64,000 nt of DNA from Desulfamplus sp. (GTDB taxonomy: Bacteria; Desulfobacterota; Desulfobacteria; Desulfobacterales; Desulfobacteraceae): NCBI GenBank assembly GCA_015231615.1, contig JADGBE010000008.1, forward strand, positions 1 through 64,000. The letters are read 5' to 3'. The position numbers and the translations under genes were made by a program. The notes beneath the pieces were generated by a model that was not told the origin of the DNA, searched no databases, and saw only the letters and a list, made by a program, of their open reading frames with translations. Of this stretch, positions 10,886 to 20,391 are shown piece after piece (position 1 is the stretch's first letter; every line of letters starts with the position of its first letter).

Positions 10886-11755
10886 ATGCACTATGAAGGC
10901 AATATTATAAGACCCCCAAGTGAGGCTAACAGTATTCTGCTTCAGGTTACTGTTGGGTGTTCACACAATAAATGCACCTTTTGCGGGGCATACAAAGGGG
11001 AGAGATTTACTATAAAAAATGATGCTATAATTTTTGAAGATATTGAATTTGCAGCAAAATATTGCAAACACCAAACAAGACTATTTATTTGCGATGGTGA
11101 TGCCCTTATAATTCCACAAAAAAGGCTTGTGCCAATACTTGAAAGGATAAATCAACGACTGCCTTGGATTGAGCGGATTGGACTTTATGCAAATACAAAG
11201 AGCATCAAGATGAAAACTTTGGAAGAGCTTAAAGAGCTAAACAAACTTGGTGTAAAGATTGCCTACATGGGGCTTGAGTCAGGTGATGACGTTACTCTAA
11301 AGAAGATAAATAAAGGCTCTGACTCAAATAAAATGGTTGAGATGGGCAAAAAGATAAGAGGTGCTGGAATAAAGCTCTCTATCACTGTGCTTCTTGGGCT
11401 TGCTGGTAGAGATCGTTCAAATATACATGCTGCCGAAACAGGAAGAGTCTTATCTGCAATAGACCCAGAATATGTTGGGGCATTGAGTTTAATGCTAATA
11501 CCCGGAACACCTATGCACACAGATTACCAAAATGGTAATTTTGATCTTATAACACCAGATGAGATGCTCACAGAACTTGGCACTATGATAGCAACTACAC
11601 ATCTTACTGATGGGCTTTTCCACGCAAATCACGCATCAAACTATCTGCCAATCAGAGCAAATCTTCCAAAAGACAGAGAAAAGACACTCTCTTTAATTGC
11701 ACAAGCACTTAAAGGTAGAGTAAAGTTAAGACCAGAGTATATGAGAGCTTTGTAA
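10886..11755 (+). CDS. radical SAM protein
   Basis: VTVGCSHNKCTFCGAYKGERF (CxxxCxxC), YMGLESGDD, GADRIG-type radical SAM layout. Confidence 0.9.
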   Translation: MHYEGNIIRPPSEANSILLQVTVGCSHNKCTFCGAYKGERFTIKNDAIIFEDIEFAAKYCKHQTRLFICDGDALIIPQKRLVPILERINQRLPWIERIGLYANTKSIKMKTLEELKELNKLGVKIAYMGLESGDDVTLKKINKGSDSNKMVEMGKKIRGAGIKLSITVLLGLAGRDRSNIHAAETGRVLSAIDPEYVGALSLMLIPGTPMHTDYQNGNFDLITPDEMLTELGTMIATTHLTDGLFHANHASNYLPIRANLPKDREKTLSLIAQALKGRVKLRPEYMRAL

Positions 11756-11761
11756 TCTTAA

Positions 11762-13354
11762 TTAACTATCTTTAAGCTGTGGTGTCAAATGTATGGTTTC
11801 TGGAATAATTTTTATAATATCAGAGGCAACAAATCCATAAGCTCCACGCTTTTTGGCAACTATATCACCACAAAGACCATGAATATAGACACCCGCAATT
11901 GCAGCTTGTGATGGCTCAAATCCTTGGGCAATAAAACCTGAAATCATGCCTGTTAAAACATCACCCATACCACCTGATGCCATTCCTGAATTACCTGTTG
12001 GGCAGATATAAAGAGTCCCATCGGGCAAAGCAACAATAGTTGAGGCACCTTTTAGCACAACAATTACATTAAACTCTATTGCAAAATTTATAGCTGTCTC
12101 AACTCTATTTTGCTGAATTTCAACAGTTGATTTTCCAGTTAAACGTGCCATTTCACCAGGGTGTGGCGTTAAAATAGTAGAGTTTTTTCTGCTTTTTAAT
12201 ATATATGGGTTAACTGCAATTGCATTTAGTGCGTCAGCATCAAGAACCATTGGTAGAGTTATCTCCTCAACCATTCCATGAACAAGCCTTATAATGCTAT
12301 CATCAACACCAAGCCCCGGACCTGCTGCAACAACTCGTTTATCTTTAACAAGAGTCTTGATAATAAGATTTAGTGCTGTATGCGATATATGCCCTTTTTG
12401 ATTTTCAGGAAGGGGAAAAGTCATTGTTTCAGTAACTTGGGACTCCATTATGCTATTGATGCTCTCAGGAATAGCAAGTGTAACAAGCCCTGCCCCAGAA
12501 GCCATAGCTGCATTTGAAGAAAGTACAGCAGCCCCTGTTTTACCAATTGAGCCTGCAACCAAAAGAAGATGTCCGTACTTTCCTTTGTGAGAGTTAGCTT
12601 CTCTATGTTTTAGCCTAAAAATTTCTTTAATGTAGCTCTGTTCAATAAGATTAACAGATGGATTTTCACTCTTGGCAATAAATTTTGGAATCCCAATATC
12701 TATCACCTCAAGAGTTCCTGTAAGCTCTTTTCCCGGGTAAATTAGATGACCTATTTTGGGAAATCCAAATGTTGCTGTGGCTGTCGCTTTTATTGCTACT
12801 CCCATTGTTTGACCAGTATCAGCGTTGACCCCTGATGGAATATCAATACTAAAAACAGCTTTTGACAGAGAATTTATAGTCTCAATTACCTCTTTTAAAA
12901 GCCCTTTAACTTCGCTATTAAGTCCAGTTCCAAGTATTCCATCAATAAAAATATCGCTACTAATAATCTTATGCTTAAAATTATTAAATGTCTCTATATC
13001 AGGGATCTCTATTACGCTCTCTTTTGAATTTGCAGCAGCCAACTTCTCAAGAAGTATAAAATTTGCTTTAGCATCTCCAGTTACTTTCTCTATTGAGGAA
13101 AATAAAAATGTATGGGTTGTAATTCCTTTTTCCATAAGATAACGGGCCATAACAAAGGCATCTCCGCCATTGTTGCCTCGCCCAGCAAGAATAGAGATAG
13201 AAAGATTTTTAGTCTGTATCTCTGGAAAGATTCTAAGGAGCATATCAACAGCCCCTCTTCCAGCATTTTCCATAAGAACCAGACCTGAAATTCCAAATAA
13301 GTCAATTGTAGCCCTATCAATATTTTGCATCTGTTTTGCAGTTACAAGATACAT
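11762..13354 (-). CDS. nnr: bifunctional NAD(P)H-hydrate epimerase / ADP-dependent NAD(P)H-hydrate dehydratase
   Basis: MYLVTAKQMQNIDRATI, LAGRGNNGGDAFVMARYL, IDIPSGVNADTG; KGKYGHLLLVAGSIGKTGAAVLSS, TPHPGEMARLTG, PTGNSGMASGGMGDVLTGMI. Confidence 0.95.
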   Translation of the reverse strand: MYLVTAKQMQNIDRATIDLFGISGLVLMENAGRGAVDMLLRIFPEIQTKNLSISILAGRGNNGGDAFVMARYLMEKGITTHTFLFSSIEKVTGDAKANFILLEKLAAANSKESVIEIPDIETFNNFKHKIISSDIFIDGILGTGLNSEVKGLLKEVIETINSLSKAVFSIDIPSGVNADTGQTMGVAIKATATATFGFPKIGHLIYPGKELTGTLEVIDIGIPKFIAKSENPSVNLIEQSYIKEIFRLKHREANSHKGKYGHLLLVAGSIGKTGAAVLSSNAAMASGAGLVTLAIPESINSIMESQVTETMTFPLPENQKGHISHTALNLIIKTLVKDKRVVAAGPGLGVDDSIIRLVHGMVEEITLPMVLDADALNAIAVNPYILKSRKNSTILTPHPGEMARLTGKSTVEIQQNRVETAINFAIEFNVIVVLKGASTIVALPDGTLYICPTGNSGMASGGMGDVLTGMISGFIAQGFEPSQAAIAGVYIHGLCGDIVAKKRGAYGFVASDIIKIIPETIHLTPQLKDS

Positions 13355-14216
13355 TGCTGTTTCCTTTAGCTAAAATTGTATTCCATACTCCATCAGGAGA
13401 GACTGTTTCAACCACAGTAACTCTCTCTTTTATCAATTTATCAAGAACCTTATTAACTTCACTTCTTAAAAGACCAGAAAGGATAAGCCATTTATGTTGA
13501 AAAAACTCAGGAATGTCAAAAAAACGGCTCATAACATCATAGTGAATATTGGCAACAACCAAATCAGCAGGCAGTGAAACAAAATCCTCTGCCCTGCCTT
13601 GAATTGCTAAAATTTTATCTTCAAGGGAATTTAATCTTATATTTTTTTGGGCTGTTTTAACTGCAAGAAGGTTAAAATCTAAAGCAAGTATTTTTCTACA
13701 CCCAAGTTTTGCTGCTGCAATGGCAAGAAGTCCTGTTCCTGTTCCAATATCAATTGCTGTAGATATAGAATAATATTGGTTGCTGCATACATATTCAATA
13801 TAGCTTAGGCAATCTTCTGTAGTTGGGTGGCGACCAGTCCCAAAAATAACCCCGGGATCAAGTAGTATATGCTTTAAATTTGGTTTGTTTACAAATGGAA
13901 TTTTCCAAGGGGGGGATATGCAGAGGCTTCCTGATGTATATGATTCGATTGCTTCGCCATGCCATGCTTCGCCTGTCATCTCATATTTATCAATTAAGTT
14001 AAGGTCTTTACTTTGCTCTATTATTCTTTGAACAACCTCATCAGAAGATGCGGAAAAGAAGAGAAATGAAAAACCATCTTCTTCCCAATTACCTATAAAA
14101 CTTGAATTGTTATCAAAGCCTTGTCCATATATGGAAATAATATTTTCGACTTCATTATCTCTAATGACTCCCTGAAGGTAGTATATCCAAAGATTTTCAT
14201 AGGGGTTTGACACCAT
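13317..14216 (-). CDS. prmA: ribosomal protein L11 methyltransferase PrmA
   Basis: LDPGVIFGTGRHPTTEDCLSYIE, AIDIGTGTGLLAIAAAKLGCRKILALDFNLLAVKTAQKNIRLN, VVANIHYDVM. Confidence 0.9.
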   Translation of the reverse strand: MVSNPYENLWIYYLQGVIRDNEVENIISIYGQGFDNNSSFIGNWEEDGFSFLFFSASSDEVVQRIIEQSKDLNLIDKYEMTGEAWHGEAIESYTSGSLCISPPWKIPFVNKPNLKHILLDPGVIFGTGRHPTTEDCLSYIEYVCSNQYYSISTAIDIGTGTGLLAIAAAKLGCRKILALDFNLLAVKTAQKNIRLNSLEDKILAIQGRAEDFVSLPADLVVANIHYDVMSRFFDIPEFFQHKWLILSGLLRSEVNKVLDKLIKERVTVVETVSPDGVWNTILAKGNSNVSCNCKTDAKY

Positions 14217-14649
14217 TCACCTCTTTTGAATGGGCTATCTTTTTATCCTCTTCCATTGAGTGATGAACAAACCATTTAAGCAAAAATTGCACAAATTTAT
14301 GATATTCGTCCATATTATCATCTATTGAGTTGATTTTATTGGTTAGCAGATCAATCAAATCTCTATGAAGCTCCTGATGCTCTTTAAGACCAGCATAGTT
14401 AAGGTGCATCATAATATTCTCTTCACTGTAAAAGTGAAATTTTGTGTAATATACAAGCTCCATAAACAACCTTTGACAATAGGCGTGTTCATTTTTTTCT
14501 GTCATAACTGTAGTAATACGCTTGATCGATGACAAAAAGTATTGATGCTGGCAATCAATCTCTGCAATGCCTGTATTGTATTCATCTTTCCATTTTAAAT
14601 CCAAAGTAGAATATCTATTACGAGGGTTATTTTTCCTATCCATACTCAA
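14197..14649 (-). CDS. bacteriohemerythrin
   Basis: KDEYNTGIAEIDCQHQYFLSSI, YTKFHFYSEENIMMHLNYAGLKEHQELHRDLI, KWFVHHSMEEDKK. Confidence 0.93.
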   Translation of the reverse strand: MSMDRKNNPRNRYSTLDLKWKDEYNTGIAEIDCQHQYFLSSIKRITTVMTEKNEHAYCQRLFMELVYYTKFHFYSEENIMMHLNYAGLKEHQELHRDLIDLLTNKINSIDDNMDEYHKFVQFLLKWFVHHSMEEDKKIAHSKEVNGVKPL

Positions 14650-14724
14650 TATCTCTCCATATTTATATTGCTTGTTTAGATTCTGTTTTTTATCGTTTTT
14701 TGAATAATTATAAGCACTTTATAA

Positions 14725-14884
14725 AGTTATGAACATAGTTATAAACATAGTATGTTCATAACTTATGAGTTATGAACATCTTTTTAAAACGTGTTCATAA
14801 CTCATAAGTTATGAACATAGTTATGAACATTTTTAGCATCTATTTTTATCTTAAAATTAAAGTAGTTATCATAGTTATGAACAT
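14725..14884. promoter_or_regulatory. cluster of 12-bp AGTTATGAACAT repeats and their inverted copies upstream of the hemerythrin gene
   Basis: Direct copies at 14725, 14737 (1 mismatch), 14768, 14807, 14819, 14873; inverted copies at 14752 and 14791 (1 mismatch). Confidence 0.65.
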
Positions 14885-15096
14885 ATCAACATAGCTTATT
14901 ATTATTACTACTCTTTTAAAAAATATATAATTATAAACAAACCAAATATGAAAAAAAATTTAAACATCTTAAATTTTTAAGATGAGAATCTTCAAATTAT
15001 CTTAATCTTAAAGCAACAACTATTTGATATAATACCTAAAAAAATGCACTTAGCTTACATGCTTCAGCTTTACAGCTTTAGTTTAGGGCTATAAGT

Positions 15097-17007
15097 TTAA
15101 ACATCTAAAGCCCCACGAACAGCAATCGCAAGATCAGCAAGCGATATTGGTTTCATCAAATAGCCTTTTACACCAATCTTTAATGCCTCTTCTGGAGATA
15201 GCTTATCACTATACCCTGTTAATATAAGTATAGGAATTTTAGGCTCTATACTCATGGCTTTACGAGCTACCTCATCGCCTGTCATCTCTGGCATAGTCAT
15301 ATCAGTTAAAATGAGATCAAAATATTTTCGATTATGATTCATAAAATCAAGGGCAGCTTTTGGATCATTGTATGTAAATACTTTGTATCCAAGCCGTTGT
15401 AGCATAATTGAAAGAACTTTTGTAATTGCTATTTGATCATCTATTACTAATATTTTTTCATTTCCTACAGGAAGCTCTTTTTTTGTTAAGCACTTCTGTT
15501 CATCTCCAGAAGATAGATAAGGTGGAAAAAAGATTCTAAATTCACTGCCCTTGTTTAACTCACTTTTTACAGTTATGAAACCTTTATGGCTACTAACAAT
15601 ACCATGCACAAGAGAGAGACCAAGCCCACCACTTTTAAACTTTGGTCTTGTTGAAAAATATGGATCAAATATCCTTGATAAATGCTCGGTTTCAATGCCA
15701 TGTCCAGTATCTTTTACACTCAGACAGACATATTTGCCATTTACAGATGCCCCTGTGTATAGACAATTCTCTTTAAAATAGTCCTCTGTCAACGTAATGG
15801 TAAGCGTTCCTCCAACCATATCCATTGATTCAATAGCATTTGTGAGAAGATTCATAATAACTATGTGCATCTTCTCAGCATCTGCCATTATCATATTGCA
15901 TGTGTTATCAATACCATCGACAAGTTTTATATTTGTAGGAAGAGCAGGGCGTAAAGAGACTAAAATTTGCATTAAAATCATATTAAGGTAGAGAGGTCCT
16001 AATGCAGTTGATGTATCTTTACTAAATGTAAAAATCTGTTTTACTAAAGTTTTTGCCCTGATAGTATTGGTAATAATGCTATCAACCATCCTAACCATAT
16101 CATCTTGTTTTGTCAGATCATCAATAGTCTGAATCTGTGAAAGCTCATCTTTGAGCATCTCACCAAAACCAAGTATAGGGAAAAGTATGTTATTGAAATC
16201 ATGGGCAATACCAGCAGCAAGCGTTCCCATTGCCTCCATTTTACGTGCATGAAGAAGTAAATTTTTAAGTGTCTCTTTTTCCTCTTCTGCCTGTTTAAGA
16301 AGTGTAATATCGCTTAAGCTGATAAGCAGAACTTCCTCTTGACTCTCTTTATTATCTATGTTGCTATTATCTTTATCTAATTTTTTATTATCTACGTTAT
16401 TATTAAAATTAACATCTATACTACCACCTTCTTCTCGCCCTTTCTTTGCAAAATCTGAAAGATGTTTTCTTATTCCCTCAAGTCTCACAACTATTGAGTT
16501 GTGTCTGCTATCATTTAGAGTAAGCTCAAAAAACTTTTCTAATGGATTTCTGAAATATGATTTAAACCTTGATAAAAAATCCGATACATCTTTTTGTGCA
16601 ATAAAATTTTGAAAAGGCTTTTGATAAATTTGGGTAAGCTGGCTCTTTACCATATCTGCAAAAGTTTGGTTTGCATTAATTATGATGGCACTGCTGTTTA
16701 AAATGAGGTATCCCACAGGAGAAGAGTTAAAAAGCTCAACATAATCTTTTCTAACATTTTCTGCATCTTGGAAAGCTCGCATAAGTTCATCATTTTGCAT
16801 CTCAAGCTCTATTTTGTATGTCTCAAGATCAGACCACATTCTACGAAGCTCATTATTAAGCTCATTTCTAATATGATCTGGTGAACATTCAGAATCGTTA
16901 GAGAATCTCGTAAAAATATCCTCAATTCGTTTTTGAGCCATGTTCCACTCAAGAGCTTTTTTATTTGATACAGCAATCATATTTTTTAAATCAAGTTGTT
17001 TGGTCAT
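15097..17007 (-). CDS. PAS-containing hybrid histidine kinase with C-terminal receiver
   Basis: EAMGTLAAGIAHDFNNILFPILGFGEML, VKDTGHGIETEHLSRIFDPYFSTRPKFKSGGLGLSLVHGIV, ILVIDDQIAITKVL...LTDMTMPEMTG. Confidence 0.93.
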   Translation of the reverse strand: MTKQLDLKNMIAVSNKKALEWNMAQKRIEDIFTRFSNDSECSPDHIRNELNNELRRMWSDLETYKIELEMQNDELMRAFQDAENVRKDYVELFNSSPVGYLILNSSAIIINANQTFADMVKSQLTQIYQKPFQNFIAQKDVSDFLSRFKSYFRNPLEKFFELTLNDSRHNSIVVRLEGIRKHLSDFAKKGREEGGSIDVNFNNNVDNKKLDKDNSNIDNKESQEEVLLISLSDITLLKQAEEEKETLKNLLLHARKMEAMGTLAAGIAHDFNNILFPILGFGEMLKDELSQIQTIDDLTKQDDMVRMVDSIITNTIRAKTLVKQIFTFSKDTSTALGPLYLNMILMQILVSLRPALPTNIKLVDGIDNTCNMIMADAEKMHIVIMNLLTNAIESMDMVGGTLTITLTEDYFKENCLYTGASVNGKYVCLSVKDTGHGIETEHLSRIFDPYFSTRPKFKSGGLGLSLVHGIVSSHKGFITVKSELNKGSEFRIFFPPYLSSGDEQKCLTKKELPVGNEKILVIDDQIAITKVLSIMLQRLGYKVFTYNDPKAALDFMNHNRKYFDLILTDMTMPEMTGDEVARKAMSIEPKIPILILTGYSDKLSPEEALKIGVKGYLMKPISLADLAIAVRGALDV

Positions 17008-17052
17008 AGCGTTTTATCCCCGACATTTGTGTATGATTTTTTCTCTCTTTGA

Positions 17053-20000
17053 TTATAGAGGTTTAATCGGCTTCATATTTTTTTTGATTTCAACAAGCTC
17101 TGAAATATCATCAAACGTAGCATAAACTTGATAAGGTTTATCTTCATCTTCTCTATAAAGAGGAATTGCAGATACATTAAGCCATTTTGTCGTATTTTCA
17201 AGAGGATTGTAAACACCTAATATCACATTGTTTACCCTCTTACCAGTTGCTAAAGCAATCATAGATGGGTGTTCTTGTCCTGAAACAGGAGTCCCATCTT
17301 CTCTAATTGTCTGCCATCTTGGATCCATTGATGTTCTACCAAGCATTTCATCAAAAGCAAGTCCTAAAAGTTTTTGAGCAGAAGGGTTAGCAGATATTAT
17401 CTTTCCATCAATATCTTGATAAACAACACCTGGTGTCATTGTTTCAAACAAGGTGCGATACATCTCTTCTTTCTCTTTTAGAGCAGATTTGGCTTTTTTT
17501 ACAGGGTTTATATCAACAAAACTTAAAATAACACCAGCGTAATGGTTAGGTCCCGTCTGATATGGAATGATTCTCATTAAATAGTGGTTACTATCTCTTG
17601 TTACAACCTCTTTTTCAATCTTTATGTTGGTCTTCATTACTCTTTCAACAAGCACGATTGGCTCTTCATCTTTTAAATTGTGAGTTAGATGGGATAGCGG
17701 TCTTCCAATATCAGAGTCTAAAATTCTAAATATATTTGTAATATGAGACGAAAAGCGTCTTATTTCAAAATTTTCATCAAGTATAAGTTCACCTATGTGG
17801 CTGCTGGAGAGCAGGTTATTCACATCATTATTAAGTTGGGTAAGCTCTATAATCTTGTTTTGATACTCAACATTTACAGTGTGTAGCTCTTCGTTTGTAG
17901 ATTGTAGTTCCTGATTTGTAGATTGAAGTTCCTCATTGCTTGCAAGAAGCTCCTCATTTGTAGCTTGCAACTCTTCATTTGAGGTTTCAAGCTCCTCAAC
18001 CGTTGCTTGGAGACTTTCACGGGTAAACTGCAATTCTTGCTTAAGATCATTTATGTGCTGTAGCGTTTGCTCGTTAAGATCATAGGATAAAATCTCTCCT
18101 TGTTTTTCAGAAATTAACTCTGTTCTCATTTTTTCAACAAAGACAACAACAAGAGATTCAGAGATATTTTTTGCAAACATGGGTTTTATGACAAGTGTAA
18201 CCATCTGTCTTGAAGATTGTAAGGTTGGTAGCTCTACGTCTCCTTTATCAGAACCAGAGAGTTCAGCACCTAAACGCCCCTGATTTCCAACTGCAATATT
18301 GCTATAACGAAGCTCTTTTCCCGTTCTAAATACTTTTTGAATTCCAGTAAAAATTGGAATTGAAAGCTCTTCTGTTGCCATTTTTGAGATGTCATTTAAA
18401 ACTGCCCCTTGAGGCACTTTGAAAAACCCGTCAGTTTTTCCAAGAACATGCACAACTTCCATGTGTTCATTAACAATCAAGGCAAGAGGAACATACTCTT
18501 TAGAGAGCAAGGCTAAAAAACTCTCCATAATTCGTTCTGTCTCAAGAAGCCTTGTAGCAGAAGGTAAAGCACCATAAGGTGATATGTATGTGCTTTGCCT
18601 GTGTCTGTATGTTCTTGTTAGGGGGTTATCTGCTGTAAGTGTATGGGCAACTTTACTAAATGGTCGTCTTGATTGATAGATTCTGAACCTACTATCAAGA
18701 GGAGTGAAGTAATCTGACATCTCTCCTGTTGTTTCGCTGCTCCCAAGAAGTAGAATTCCATTTGGGTTTAAAGAGAAGCTAAAAAACTCTAAGACCTTTT
18801 TTTGAAGTATTGGCTGAAAATAGATAAGCAGGTTTCGGCAACTAATAAGATCAATTTTTGTAAACGGAGGGTCTTTTATAAGGTTGTGCTGGGCAAATAC
18901 AACCATCTCTCTGATGCTTCGAGATATTTGAAAGGTGTCATCTTTTTTGAAAAAATACTTTGAGAGATATTTGGGGTGAATATCTGCTGCAATGCTCTCG
19001 TGGTAAGTTCCAGCTTGAGCAAATAAGATAGCATTACGGTCAATATCGGTAACAAAAATCTTAATATCATGAGAGACTTTAAGTGTCTCCATGCACTCTT
19101 TAATTGAAATAGCAAGACTATACGCCTCCTCACCAGTTGAGCCTCCAGCTACCCAAACACGAAATTCACGGTTTTTATGCTCTTCAAGAAGATGTGGTAA
19201 CCAAGTATTGCTAAGTGCTTCAAAAATATGAGGGTCCCTGAAAAAATTGGTTACACCAATTAGTAGTTCACGGTATAGAGTATCTACTTCACCAGAGTGG
19301 GTTGTTAAATATTTAACATAATCGCTTAAATTCTCCATCTGGTTTACCATCATTCGGCGTTCAACCCTACGCATCACAGTTGCTGGCTTATAATAGGTAA
19401 AATCAATTTTGCACTTTTCACGTATTAGGGCAAAAATTTTGGTAATGCCGTTATCTTCGCTTATTAGCTTATCACTTCTTGTTATGTCAGCCATGTAAGG
19501 GTGTTTGATAAACGCAAGAAGCTGTACTGGCATCTCTTCTGGTGGAAGGACAAAATCACTCAAGCCCGTTGAGATAGCAGCTCTTGGCATTCCATCAAAC
19601 TTTGCGGTCTCTTCGCTTTGAACCATGACCATACCGCCACACTCTTTGATTGCCCTGACACCACGCATTCCATCGCTCCCTGTGCCTGATAGAATAATTC
19701 CAACAGCTTTTTCAGCTTGGTCTTCTGCAAGTGATCTGAAAAAAATATCAATTGGCAGATTAAGCCCGCGTGAGTGATCTTGCTCGCTTAATATCAACTT
19801 TCCGTGAAAGATAGTAAGATTCTTTTTAGGTGGGATTAAGTAGATACATCCAGCATTAACAGTTAAACCATCTTCAGCACGAAACACCTCCATTGGAGTT
19901 CTTTTAGAGAGGATTTCGACCATCAAGCTCTTGTAATCAGGCGATAGATGTTGAATCACAATAAATGCAAGTGTTGACTGTCCGGGCATGTTCATAAAGA

Positions 20001-20160
20001 ACTTCTCAAGAGCCTCAAGACCACCTGCTGATGCACCAATTGCCACATAATGGGTAGGAAGATTTGTAGTGGTTACTATCTCGTTTTTTTCCTGTTCGCT
20101 GTTTTGAGTTTTATCTTTAATTATCTCTTTTGTTTCAAAATTTGTCTGATTTTCCATCAA
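17053..20160 (-). CDS. CheB-CheR methylesterase/methyltransferase fusion with PAS domains
   Basis: VAIGASAGGLEALEKFFMNMP, GIILSGTGSDGMRGVRAIKECGG; VWVAGGSTGEEAYSLAI, SCRNLLIYF; EELQATNEELLASNEELQSTNQELQSTNEEL coiled coil; PAS. Confidence 0.95.
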   Translation of the reverse strand: MMENQTNFETKEIIKDKTQNSEQEKNEIVTTTNLPTHYVAIGASAGGLEALEKFFMNMPGQSTLAFIVIQHLSPDYKSLMVEILSKRTPMEVFRAEDGLTVNAGCIYLIPPKKNLTIFHGKLILSEQDHSRGLNLPIDIFFRSLAEDQAEKAVGIILSGTGSDGMRGVRAIKECGGMVMVQSEETAKFDGMPRAAISTGLSDFVLPPEEMPVQLLAFIKHPYMADITRSDKLISEDNGITKIFALIREKCKIDFTYYKPATVMRRVERRMMVNQMENLSDYVKYLTTHSGEVDTLYRELLIGVTNFFRDPHIFEALSNTWLPHLLEEHKNREFRVWVAGGSTGEEAYSLAISIKECMETLKVSHDIKIFVTDIDRNAILFAQAGTYHESIAADIHPKYLSKYFFKKDDTFQISRSIREMVVFAQHNLIKDPPFTKIDLISCRNLLIYFQPILQKKVLEFFSFSLNPNGILLLGSSETTGEMSDYFTPLDSRFRIYQSRRPFSKVAHTLTADNPLTRTYRHRQSTYISPYGALPSATRLLETERIMESFLALLSKEYVPLALIVNEHMEVVHVLGKTDGFFKVPQGAVLNDISKMATEELSIPIFTGIQKVFRTGKELRYSNIAVGNQGRLGAELSGSDKGDVELPTLQSSRQMVTLVIKPMFAKNISESLVVVFVEKMRTELISEKQGEILSYDLNEQTLQHINDLKQELQFTRESLQATVEELETSNEELQATNEELLASNEELQSTNQELQSTNEELHTVNVEYQNKIIELTQLNNDVNNLLSSSHIGELILDENFEIRRFSSHITNIFRILDSDIGRPLSHLTHNLKDEEPIVLVERVMKTNIKIEKEVVTRDSNHYLMRIIPYQTGPNHYAGVILSFVDINPVKKAKSALKEKEEMYRTLFETMTPGVVYQDIDGKIISANPSAQKLLGLAFDEMLGRTSMDPRWQTIREDGTPVSGQEHPSMIALATGKRVNNVILGVYNPLENTTKWLNVSAIPLYREDEDKPYQVYATFDDISELVEIKKNMKPIKPL

Positions 20161-20335
20161 CTCCCCCCTTTGGGTTTAAAGTGCATTTTTAACTTATAGA
20201 CCCCATTTTCAAGACGTGCATCTAATGGCAATTTTGCCTTTTCAAAAACTTTTATCATTGGTTGATTGTCTGAGATAACCTATAATTTGCTCTATTTAAA
20301 ATATTCAAATTTAAAACCCTAAAATAAATTTAACT

Positions 20336-20361
20336 TAGCCGATGGTTTTAACCATCGGCTA
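20336..20361 (-). terminator. candidate terminator of the 20392-22650 gene
   Basis: TAGCCGATGGTTTTAACCATCGGCTA, perfect 12-bp arms. Confidence 0.55.
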
Positions 20362-20391
20362 TATAACCATGAGAAATATAACCTAAATCGC

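Noticed and set aside
14725-14884. Possible CRISPR-like array
   Set aside because: Units are 12 bp, often directly adjacent, in both orientations and without uniform unique spacers; fits an operator cluster, not CRISPR.
17053-20160. CheB-CheR-PAS fusion as a novelty
   Set aside because: This fusion with the EELQ.TNEEL coiled coil is a well-known architecture.
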